A DNA stretch of 64,000 bases from Bordetella genomosp. 2 (GTDB lineage: Bacteria; Pseudomonadota; Gammaproteobacteria; Burkholderiales; Burkholderiaceae_B). How positions within the stretch are numbered: the stretch's first letter is position 1; every line of letters begins with the position of its first letter. Made by a program: the position numbers and the translations under genes. Of this stretch, positions 56,468 to 64,000 are shown piece after piece. The stretch covers positions 682,001-746,000 of the forward strand of contig NZ_NEVT01000003.1 in assembly GCF_002261345.1 (NCBI RefSeq), read 5' to 3'. The notes below the pieces were generated by a model that saw only the letters and a list, made by a program, of their open reading frames with translations, did no database searches and was not told the origin of the DNA.

Positions 56468-57706
56468 ATGGAATTGAACCTGCTGGCCCTAGAAACGTCT
56501 TCCTCGCGCTGCGGGGTGGCCCTGCTGCGCGAAACCCCCCAGGGGCCGCAGGTCAGCGTCCTCGAGCACGAGGGCGCCCAGGAGCACGCCGAGCGCCTGC
56601 TGCCCATGGCGGGCGAGCTGCTGGCGCGCGCGGGCCTGGTCCCGGCCGATCTGCACGCGGTGGCGTTCGGCCAGGGGCCGGGGGGCTTCACCGGGCTGCG
56701 GGTGGCCTGCGGCGTGGCCCAGGGCATGGGCCTGGCCCTGGATATCCCGGTGCTGCCGGTGGTGTCGCACCTGGCCGTGGCCGAGCAGGCCGCCGCCGCG
56801 CCCGGCGAGATCGTGCTGGTGGCGCTGGATGCCCGCATGAGCGAGGTCTATCTGGCTGCCTACGTGCGTCCGGCGGGGGGCGCCTGGCAGGTGGTGCAGG
56901 TGCCCATGCTGATCGCCGCCGACGAGGCGGTGGCCTGGGCCGGGCACCACCTGCCGGCCTGGTCGGCCGCCGCCGGCAGCGCCGCCGCGCCGCTGGCCGC
57001 GGGCGATGCCTGGGACATCTACCCAGACGACATGCGCCTGCCGCCCGCCTGGCGCCGGGCGCCGGCCGCGCGCCCGGAAGCCGCCGCGGTGGCCCGGCTG
57101 GCGCGGCTGGCCTGGCAGCGGGGCGAGGCCGTGGCGCCGGAACTGGCGGCGCCGCTATATGTGCGCGACAAGGTGGCGTTCACGACGCTGGAGCGCGAGC
57201 TCGGCCAGGGCGGCAACCCCCGGGCGGCGCCGGCGCTGGCGGCCCCCGTGCTGGCGCCCATGACGGCGGCCGACCTGGACGAGGTGGTGGCGCTCGAGGC
57301 CGAGGTGCAAGCGTTCCCCTGGACGCGCGGCAATTTCGCCGATGCGCTGGCGTCCGGCTACGAGGGCCGGGTATTGCGCCAGGATGGCCGGCTGGCCGGC
57401 TTCTGTGTGCTGATGCTGGCTCCGGACGTGGCGCATCTGCTGGTGATCGCCGTGGCGCGTGCGCACCATCGCCAGGGGCTGGGCAGCAGGCTGATGGAGT
57501 GGTGCGAGCAGTGCGCGCGCGATCACGGCCTGCCGGGCATATTGCTGGAGGTCCGGCCGTCCAACCAGACGGCCCTGGCATTCTATGAACGCCAGGGCTT
57601 CCTGCGCATCGGCGTGCGCAAAGGCTATTATCCGGCGGGCAGGGGCCAGCGCGAGGATGCGCTGGTCATGCAGAAAAACCTCGCCCGCGACGGAGCCCGG
57701 CCGTGA
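56468..57706 (+). CDS. tsaB: Fusion of TsaB (t6A tRNA modification) and RimI acetyltransferase
   Basis: 412 residues. Residues 1-235 are TsaB, the non-catalytic partner of TsaD in making t6A37 of tRNA: LLALETSSSRCGVALL, AFGQGPGGFTGLRVACGVAQGMG and LVALDARMSEVYLAAY. After a Pro/Ala linker, residues 255-400 are a GNAT domain of the RimI type: VLAPMTAADLDEVVALEAEVQAFPWTRGNF, RAHHRQGLGSRLMEW (acetyl-CoA loop) and NQTALAFYERQGFLRIGVRKGYYP. RimI acetylates ribosomal protein S18. In E. coli the two are separate genes. The stop overlaps the next start. Confidence 0.93.
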   Translation: MELNLLALETSSSRCGVALLRETPQGPQVSVLEHEGAQEHAERLLPMAGELLARAGLVPADLHAVAFGQGPGGFTGLRVACGVAQGMGLALDIPVLPVVSHLAVAEQAAAAPGEIVLVALDARMSEVYLAAYVRPAGGAWQVVQVPMLIAADEAVAWAGHHLPAWSAAAGSAAAPLAAGDAWDIYPDDMRLPPAWRRAPAARPEAAAVARLARLAWQRGEAVAPELAAPLYVRDKVAFTTLERELGQGGNPRAAPALAAPVLAPMTAADLDEVVALEAEVQAFPWTRGNFADALASGYEGRVLRQDGRLAGFCVLMLAPDVAHLLVIAVARAHHRQGLGSRLMEWCEQCARDHGLPGILLEVRPSNQTALAFYERQGFLRIGVRKGYYPAGRGQREDALVMQKNLARDGARP

Positions 57707-58560
57707 CCCTCCCGCCTTCCATGCCCGCCACCCCGCGCGTCAATGCCCTGCAGAAGCTGTGGCTGCGCGAGATCGGCATCGAAAAGACCTGGCTGCCGGC
57801 CGGTTCCGTCGCGGCCCCCGCCGCGCCGCGGCCGGACGCCGCGCGGGCACCGGTCTCGCGGCCGGTCGCCGCGGCCGGGGGCGCGCCCGGCCCGGCGGCC
57901 GCGCCGTCCGCCGCCGCGCCCGCACGTCCGGCTCCCGTCGACAAGGCGCCGGTCCCGGCGTCCGCCGGCGCGCCGGCCCCAGCCACGGTGCCGGTGCCCG
58001 CCAACGACCTCGAGGCGATGCGCGAGCAGGTGGTCCAGTGCACGGCGTGCGGGCTGTGCAACGGCCGCCGCCATGCCGTGTTCGGCACGGGCGCCCAGCC
58101 GGCGCGCTGGATGGTGGTGGGCGAGGCGCCCGGCGAGCAGGAAGACCGCCAGGGCCTGCCGTTCGTGGGGCGTTCCGGGCAACTGCTGGACGCCATGCTG
58201 GCCTCGGTGGGCATGAGCCGCGAGAAAGACGTCTTCATCGCCAACGTCATCAAGTGCCGGCCGCCCGGCAACCGCAACCCCAAGCCCGAAGAAATCGCGG
58301 CCTGCAGCCCCTACCTGATGCGGCAGATCGAGCTGCTCAAGCCCGAGCGCATCCTGGTCCTGGGCCGCTTCGCGGCGCAGACGCTGCTGGGCACCGATGC
58401 CACGATCGGCAGCCTGCGGGGCCGCCGCCATACACTGGCCGCGCCCGATGGCCGCGAAATTCCGGTAGTGGTCAGCTATCACCCCGCCTATCTGCTGCGC
58501 AGCCCCGGCGAGAAGGCGCGCGCCTGGCAGGACCTGCGCCTGGCGGCGCGCCTGGGCTAG
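57703..58560 (+). CDS. Family 4 uracil-DNA glycosylase with a long Ala/Pro linker
   Basis: 285 residues from a GTG overlapping the fusion-gene stop (GTGA). After a short N-terminal helix (NALQKLWLREIGIEKTWLP), residues 35-100 are almost only Ala, Pro, Val and Gly. The catalytic domain has a 4Fe-4S pattern (CTACGLCNGRR, then IKCRPPGNRNPKP and ACSPYL), GEAPGEQEDRQGLPFVGRSGQLL and YHPAYLLR, typical of iron-sulfur family 4 UDGs. It excises uracil from DNA. Confidence 0.92.
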   Translation: MTLPPSMPATPRVNALQKLWLREIGIEKTWLPAGSVAAPAAPRPDAARAPVSRPVAAAGGAPGPAAAPSAAAPARPAPVDKAPVPASAGAPAPATVPVPANDLEAMREQVVQCTACGLCNGRRHAVFGTGAQPARWMVVGEAPGEQEDRQGLPFVGRSGQLLDAMLASVGMSREKDVFIANVIKCRPPGNRNPKPEEIAACSPYLMRQIELLKPERILVLGRFAAQTLLGTDATIGSLRGRRHTLAAPDGREIPVVVSYHPAYLLRSPGEKARAWQDLRLAARLG

Positions 58561-58602
58561 GGCCTGGTCCCTGGAAGGCCCCGGGCCGGCGCCGGCCCGC
58601 CT

Positions 58603-59916
58603 TTAGTGGGGCGCCTTGAGCGCCTGGCCGTGGCCTTCCTGGCCGATCTGCTCGTGCAGCGCCGGGTTGGCCGACAGGTTGCGGCGGCTCCAGCGCATGA
58701 ACAGGATCATCAGGATCGCCACCAGCAGGCCGAACAGCACGATGATGGTGTTGATGGGCAATTGCAGCCACAGCAGCACCGTATAGATGGCGACCATCAG
58801 CAGGATGTTCAATTGCTCGTTGAAATTCTGCACCGCGATCGAATGACCCGCCGACAGCAGCACGTGTCCACGATGCTGCAACAGGGCGTTCATGGGCACC
58901 ACGAAGAACCCGGCCAGGCCGCCGGTGACCAGCAGCAGGGCGTAGACGCTCCAGGTGGAGTGCACCAGCGGCATCAGCAGCACCACCAGGCCCATCAGCA
59001 CGCCGACGGGCAATACGCATAGCGCCTTGCGCAGCGGGATGCGGCCGGCCAGGATGGAGCCGACGACGGTGCCGAGCGCCGCCACGCCCATCAGCATCGA
59101 GGCTTCGTCGAGCCGGTAGCCCAGGTGGCTGCGGCCCCATTCGATGACGATCAGCTGCAGCACCGCGCCCGCGCCCCAGAACAGGGTGGTGACCGCCAGC
59201 GAAATCTGGCCCAGCTTGTCCTGCCACAGCACGCGCACGTAGCTGGCGAAGGTCATGGTGAGCTGCACCGGGTTCTTCTGCTGGGGGGGATAGCGCACAT
59301 GGGTATGCGGGATCAGCAGGTTGCACAGGGCCGCCAGCAGGTACACGAAGGCGATGACCAGGATGGCGGCCTCGGCGGGCGTGTGGACCCAGCGGCCGAT
59401 CTGGGCGTGTTCCAGCAGCAGCTTGGAGGCGGCCGGCGAGATCAGCAGGCCGCCCAGCACCGTGCCCAGGATGATGGACATGACCGTCAGGCCTTCGATC
59501 CAGCTGTTGCCCTTGACCAGCATCTCGGGCGGCAGCATTTCGGTGACGATGCCGTACTTGGCGGGGGAATAGGCCGCGGCGCCGACGCCGACCAGGCCGT
59601 ACGCGAGGCAGACCAGGTAGGTCTGGTGAGTCGGGGGTACGCCCAGGCTGGCGTACATGAACATGAGCAGGCAGCCGGCCACTTTCAGGGCATTGGTGGC
59701 GAACATCACGCGACCCTTGGGGAACGAGTCGGCCAGGGCGCCGACGAAGGCCGCCAGCACCACGTAGGCCAGCGCGAACGACCATTTCATCAGCGGCGCC
59801 ATCCAGTCGGGGCCTTGCAGTTCCAGTATCAAGGCGATAGCCGCGATGAACAGCGCGTTGTCCGCCAGCGACGAGAAGGCCTGCGCAGCCATGACCAGAT
59901 AGAACCCGCGTTTCAA
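58603..59916 (-). CDS. lplT: Lysophospholipid transporter LplT-like (MFS)
   Basis: 437 residues, 12 membrane helices. SLADNALFIAAIAL in helix 1, ALADSFPKGRVMFATNALKVAG, VGVGAAAYSPAKYGI and GGLAGFFVVPMNALLQHRGH are closely similar to LplT, which flips lysophospholipids inward for re-acylation. In E. coli it pairs with Aas; no aas is seen nearby. The start is a TTG at 59916 or an ATG at 59892; the first fits the alignment with LplT better. Confidence 0.88.
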   Translation of the reverse strand: MKRGFYLVMAAQAFSSLADNALFIAAIALILELQGPDWMAPLMKWSFALAYVVLAAFVGALADSFPKGRVMFATNALKVAGCLLMFMYASLGVPPTHQTYLVCLAYGLVGVGAAAYSPAKYGIVTEMLPPEMLVKGNSWIEGLTVMSIILGTVLGGLLISPAASKLLLEHAQIGRWVHTPAEAAILVIAFVYLLAALCNLLIPHTHVRYPPQQKNPVQLTMTFASYVRVLWQDKLGQISLAVTTLFWGAGAVLQLIVIEWGRSHLGYRLDEASMLMGVAALGTVVGSILAGRIPLRKALCVLPVGVLMGLVVLLMPLVHSTWSVYALLLVTGGLAGFFVVPMNALLQHRGHVLLSAGHSIAVQNFNEQLNILLMVAIYTVLLWLQLPINTIIVLFGLLVAILMILFMRWSRRNLSANPALHEQIGQEGHGQALKAPH

Positions 59917-60177
59917 AAGAGAATCCCCGATGCCGCCAGGGCGGGCCGGCGGCGTTGAAAAACCTGTTTCGTATGCAAAAAAGTGTCAGCGAGTATAGCG
60001 TCCGATGCGCCTGGGGCGGGTTTTTCCGCATCAGGCCGCCGCCGGCCAAGGCCGGGGCAGGAGGCGTCCCTGGGGTATCATACGATCCGCATGCGACGGC
60101 CCCGCGGGGCCGGCCCGCATCCGTGCGGCAGGTCCGTTAACGCCTTTCGTTCAACTTCACCCGTCCGTCATCGTACT

Positions 60178-63100
60178 GTGCGCCTGACTCAACTAAAACT
60201 CGCCGGCTTCAAATCGTTCGTCGACCCCACCGTGATTCCCGTGCCCAGCCAGTTGGTGGGCGTGGTGGGCCCGAACGGCTGCGGCAAGTCCAATATTATC
60301 GATGCGGTGCGCTGGGTGCTGGGCGAGGCGAAGGCTTCCGAGCTGCGCGGCGAATCCATGCAGGACGTGATCTTCAACGGCTCGGGCAACCGCAAGCCGG
60401 CGGCGCGCGCCTCGGTCGAGATGGTGTTCGACAATAGCGAAGGCCGGGCGGCGGGCCAGTGGAGCACCTATTCCGAGATCGCGGTGCGGCGCGTGCTGAC
60501 GCGCGACGGCACCAGCAGCTACTACGTCAACAACCAGCAGGTGCGGCGCCGCGACATCCATGACATCTTCCTGGGCACCGGCCTGGGCGCGCGCGGCTAC
60601 GCCATCATCGGGCAGGGCATGATCAACCGCCTGATCGAGGCCCGCCCGGAAGAACTGCGGGTGTTCCTCGAAGAGGCGGCCGGCGTATCGCGCTACAAGG
60701 AGCGGCGCCGCGAAACCGAGAACCGCCTGGCGGACACGCGCGAGAACCTGACCCGGGTCGAGGACATCCTGCGCGAGCTCGGCAGCCAGCTCGAAAAGCT
60801 GGAGGCCCAGGCCGAGGTGGCCCGGCAGTACCGCGAGCTGCAGGCCGACGGCGAAAAGAAGCAGCACGCGCTATGGCTGCTGAAGGAAACCGGGGCGCGC
60901 GACGAGCGCGCGCGCAAGAGCCAGGAAATGGCCCAGGCCCAGAACGACCTGGAAGCCGCCATCGCGGGCCTGCGGGCCGGCGAGGCCGAGCTGGAATCGC
61001 GCCGCCAGGCTCATTACGCGGCCAGCGACGCGGTGCATGCCGCCCAGGGCCAGCTCTACGAGGCCAATGCCCAGGTCAGCCGGCTCGAGGCCGAGATCCG
61101 CCACGTGGTCGATTCGCGCAACCGCCTGCAGGCGCGCCGCGAGCAACTGCAGCAACAGATCGCCGAGTGGGATACCCAGCAGACGCACTGCACCGAACAG
61201 ATCGCCCAGGCCGAGGACGACCTCGCCACGGGCGCCGCGCGCACCGAGGAAGCCCGCGCGCTGGCCGAGGACGCCCAGGCCAGCCTGCCGGCCACCGAGG
61301 CCAAGGTGCGCGACGCGGCCGCCGCGCGCGACGAGATGCGCGGCGCGCTGGCGCGCGTCGAGCAGAACCTGGCCCTGGTCGCGCAGACCCAGCGCGACGC
61401 CGACCGCCAGTTGCAGAACCTCGAACAGCGCCGCGAGCGCCTGCAGCAGGAGCTGCGCGAGCTGCAGTCGCCCGACCCCGCGCGCCTCGAGCAGCTGGCC
61501 GGCGACCGCGCCGCCGGCGAGGAGCAGCTCGAAGCCGCCCAGGGGGAACTGGCCGCCCTGGAAGCCCGCGTGCCCGAGGCCGACGCCGAGCGCAGCCGCG
61601 CGCAGGCGGCGTCCCACCAGGAAGCACAGAGCCTGGCCCGCCTCGAGGCGCGGCTGGCCGCCCTGGTCAAGCTGCAGGAGGACGTGCAGAAGCAGGGCGC
61701 GCTGGAGCCCTGGCTGGCCAAGCACGAGCTGGCCGGCCTGGGCCGCCTGTGGCAGAAGCTGCATATCGAGCCCGGCTGGGAAAACGCCCTGGAGTCGGTG
61801 CTGCGCGAGCGCATGGCCGCCATGGAGGTGCGCAACCTGGATTGGTCGCGCGCCTTCGCCGACGACGCTCCGCCGGCGCGCCTGGCGTTCTACCAGGTGC
61901 CGGCGGCCGCGCCCGCCCCGGCCGCGCCGCAAGGCCTGACCCCGCTGGCCAGCCTGCTGCGCATCACCGATCCCGATCTGCGCACGCTGCTCAACGATTG
62001 GCTGCGCAACGTCTACACCGCGGCCGACCTGGGCCAGGCCCTGGCCCTGCGCGCCACCCTGCCGCCCGGCGCGGCCTGCGTGGTCAAGGCCGGCCACGTG
62101 GTCGATGCCCATAGCGTGCGCTTCTACGCGCCCGACTCCGAACAGGCCGGCCTGCTGGCGCGCCAGCAGGAGATCGAGAACCTGCAGCGCGAGATCAAGG
62201 CGCAGCAGCTCATCGCCGACCAGGCGCGCGCCGCCGTGGCGCGCGCCGAGGCCGCCTGGCAGCAGGTGTCGCAGGCGGTCGCCCCGGCGCGCCAGCGCGT
62301 GGCCGAGGTGACGCGCCGCGTGCACGACATCCAGCTCGAACATTCGCGCCTGCAGCAGCAGGCCGAGCAGTCCGGCGAACGCGCCGCGCGCCTGCGCCAG
62401 GACCTCGAAGAAATCGCGGCGCACGAAGAAGATCTGCGCGCCACCCGCGAAGAGGCCGAGGCCCGCTTCGAGACACTCGACGCCGAGCTGGCGGAACATC
62501 AGTCCCGCTTCGCCGATGCCGAGATCGCCGGCGAAGACCTGGCCGCCCAGGCCGAGGCGGCGCGCGCGCGCCTGCGCGAACTGGAGCGGGCCGCCCAGGA
62601 GGCCGAATTCGCCGAGCGCGGCATCCAGTCGCGCATCGCCGACCTGCAGCGCAACCGCCAGCTGGCGGCCGAACAGAGCCAGCGCGCCGCGGCCGAGCTG
62701 GAGCAATTGCAGCTCGAACTGGCCGAGCTCGACGCCTCGGCCTCGCAGGCGGGCCTGCAAGATGCCCTGGAACTGCGCGCCGAGCGCGAGGAAGCCCTGT
62801 CGCGGGCGCGCCAGGAACTGGACAACCTGTCGGCCCTGCTGCGCGGCGCCGACGAAGACCGCATGCAGCAGGAGCGCGCGCTGGAGCCGCTGCGCGCGCG
62901 CATCACCGAACTGCAACTGCAGGAGCAGGCCGCCCGCCTGGCCGAGCAGCAGTTCACCGAGCAGCTCGAGGCCCGCGAGGTCGATCGCGAGGCGCTGGCG
63001 CGCGAGCTGGCCGACATGCCGGACGAATGGCGCCGCGCCAACTGGCTGCAGTCCGAGGTGGGCCGCATTTCGCGCCAGATCGACGGGCTGGGGTCGGTCA

Positions 63101-63708
63101 ACCTGGCCGCCCTCGACGAACTGAACACCTCGCGCGAACGCAAGGAATTCCTCGATTCGCAGCAGCAGGACCTGCTGACCGCCATCGAGACGCTGGAAGA
63201 CGCCATCCGCAAGATCGACCGCGAGACGCGCGAATTGCTGCAGGCCACCTTCGATACGGTCAATGGCCATTTCGGCGAGCTGTTCCCCAAGCTGTTCGGC
63301 GGCGGCGAGGCCAAGCTGACCATGACCGGCGACGAGATCCTCGATGCCGGCGTGCAGGTCATGGCGCAGCCGCCGGGCAAGCGCAACAGCACCATCCACC
63401 TGCTGTCGGGCGGCGAAAAGGCGCTGACGGCCACGGCATTGGTGTTTGCCCTGTTCAAGCTGAACCCCGCGCCGTTCTGCCTGCTCGACGAGGTCGATGC
63501 GCCGCTGGACGACGCCAATACCGAACGCTACGCCAACCTGGTCAGCAGCATGAGCGAGCAGACGCAGTTCCTGTTCATCTCGCACAACAAGATCGCCATG
63601 CAGATGGCCAAGCAGCTGGTCGGCGTTACCATGCAAGAGCAAGGGGTTTCGCGTATCGTTGCCGTAGACATTGATTCGGCCGTGCAAATGGCCGCCGAAG
63701 CCGCATAA
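60178..63708 (+). CDS. smc: Chromosome condensation protein SMC
   Basis: 1176 residues from the GTG at 60178 (RLTQLKLAGFKSFVDPT follows); the longer open frame upstream is not conserved-looking. Walker A VGPNGCGKSN is at residues 31-39. Two long coiled coils (about 170-500 and 670-1010) flank a hinge (about 520-640). The C-terminal head has LLSGGEKALTATALVFALF (signature) and FCLLDEVDAPLDDANTERY (Walker B). It organises the chromosome with ScpA/ScpB. zipA follows 44 bases on, an arrangement usual in beta-proteobacteria. Confidence 0.97.
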   Translation: MRLTQLKLAGFKSFVDPTVIPVPSQLVGVVGPNGCGKSNIIDAVRWVLGEAKASELRGESMQDVIFNGSGNRKPAARASVEMVFDNSEGRAAGQWSTYSEIAVRRVLTRDGTSSYYVNNQQVRRRDIHDIFLGTGLGARGYAIIGQGMINRLIEARPEELRVFLEEAAGVSRYKERRRETENRLADTRENLTRVEDILRELGSQLEKLEAQAEVARQYRELQADGEKKQHALWLLKETGARDERARKSQEMAQAQNDLEAAIAGLRAGEAELESRRQAHYAASDAVHAAQGQLYEANAQVSRLEAEIRHVVDSRNRLQARREQLQQQIAEWDTQQTHCTEQIAQAEDDLATGAARTEEARALAEDAQASLPATEAKVRDAAAARDEMRGALARVEQNLALVAQTQRDADRQLQNLEQRRERLQQELRELQSPDPARLEQLAGDRAAGEEQLEAAQGELAALEARVPEADAERSRAQAASHQEAQSLARLEARLAALVKLQEDVQKQGALEPWLAKHELAGLGRLWQKLHIEPGWENALESVLRERMAAMEVRNLDWSRAFADDAPPARLAFYQVPAAAPAPAAPQGLTPLASLLRITDPDLRTLLNDWLRNVYTAADLGQALALRATLPPGAACVVKAGHVVDAHSVRFYAPDSEQAGLLARQQEIENLQREIKAQQLIADQARAAVARAEAAWQQVSQAVAPARQRVAEVTRRVHDIQLEHSRLQQQAEQSGERAARLRQDLEEIAAHEEDLRATREEAEARFETLDAELAEHQSRFADAEIAGEDLAAQAEAARARLRELERAAQEAEFAERGIQSRIADLQRNRQLAAEQSQRAAAELEQLQLELAELDASASQAGLQDALELRAEREEALSRARQELDNLSALLRGADEDRMQQERALEPLRARITELQLQEQAARLAEQQFTEQLEAREVDREALARELADMPDEWRRANWLQSEVGRISRQIDGLGSVNLAALDELNTSRERKEFLDSQQQDLLTAIETLEDAIRKIDRETRELLQATFDTVNGHFGELFPKLFGGGEAKLTMTGDEILDAGVQVMAQPPGKRNSTIHLLSGGEKALTATALVFALFKLNPAPFCLLDEVDAPLDDANTERYANLVSSMSEQTQFLFISHNKIAMQMAKQLVGVTMQEQGVSRIVAVDIDSAVQMAAEAA

Positions 63709-63752
63709 ACCAATTATCGAATGGCGCCGTCCCGCCGGCGCAGGATTGACAC

Positions 63753-64000
63753 ATGAGCGACTTGCAGATCGGGCTGATTGCCCTGGGTGTGCTGCTGATA
63801 CTGCTGGTACTGGGTTTCAACTGGTGGCAGGATCGCCGCGCGCGAAACCGCATGCAGGCGCACTTTCCCGCCTCCGAGCAGGACCCGCTGCTGGGCGCCG
63901 GCGAGAGTCGCGCGGGCGGCGAATCGGTGCGGCGCGAGCCCGGCATCGGCATGGCGGGCGCCGCCCAGGCGGCCGAGCCCAGCCCGGACGGCGACGACGC
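63753..64000 (+). CDS. zipA: Cell division protein ZipA, N-terminal part
   Basis: 82 complete codons before the window ends. One N-terminal membrane helix (MSDLQIGLIALGVLLILLVL, then GFNWWQDRRARNRM), followed by the start of a Pro/Ala-rich linker: the layout of ZipA, which tethers FtsZ to the membrane. The FtsZ-binding domain would lie outside the window. Position after smc supports the call. Confidence 0.88.
   Translation, partial: MSDLQIGLIALGVLLILLVLGFNWWQDRRARNRMQAHFPASEQDPLLGAGESRAGGESVRREPGIGMAGAAQAAEPSPDGDD

Overview
The window is a GC-rich, densely packed beta-proteobacterial chromosome segment, most likely Bordetella or a very close Alcaligenaceae relative. Evidence: a RisA/RisS two-component pair, a Bordetella-style 372-residue porin next to a 14-gene nuo operon, a Bug-family receptor, a BfrD/BfrE-like TonB receptor, and dispersed hairpins built on GGTGTC. 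risS is open over its full length, which argues against B. pertussis, where this gene is known to be frameshifted. No rRNA, tRNA, CRISPR array, insertion sequence or prophage structure was seen.

Layout. 1-9.2 kb is a stress and accessory zone: a partial ferritin-like gene, a two-gene unit resembling the lambda RexA/RexB exclusion pair behind a LexA-like box, cytochrome b561, a CigR-like exported protein, Mn-catalase, two DUF892 ferritin-like genes (one broken by an early amber stop), a DUF763 protein and an APC permease. 9.2-17 kb holds a flavodoxin-fold reductase divergent from a LysR regulator, then a leftward six-gene operon (solute-binding protein, fused permease-ATPase, amidase, ectoine-synthase-like EctC, DUF1989, GntR). 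17-22.7 kb contains DUF4142 and small membrane proteins, then a rightward Bug receptor-GntR-aconitase-type hydratase (two subunits)-isocitrate-lyase-family operon that looks like a C6 branched dicarboxylate pathway. 22.7-28.1 kb has an MFS exporter, a lipid kinase/phosphoesterase/PAP2 operon, and a TetR-thioesterase-NAD-binding operon.

28.5-44.9 kb is the major porin and the complete nuoA-N operon plus a DUF2818 gene, closed by a strong terminator. 45-54 kb carries a TonB receptor with a Fur-like box, serB, mfd divergent from ispD-ispF, and ahpC-ahpD. 54-64 kb carries risA-risS, a tsaB-rimI fusion, a family 4 uracil-DNA glycosylase, lplT, smc and the start of zipA.

The most interesting items are the LexA-boxed RexAB-like pair, the ectC paralogue inside an uptake/amidase operon, the putative dimethylmalate-type catabolic operon with a perfect palindromic operator, and the mfd/ispD bidirectional promoter that appears to drive two nearly leaderless mRNAs. 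All family assignments were made by reading the sequence; none was checked by a database search.
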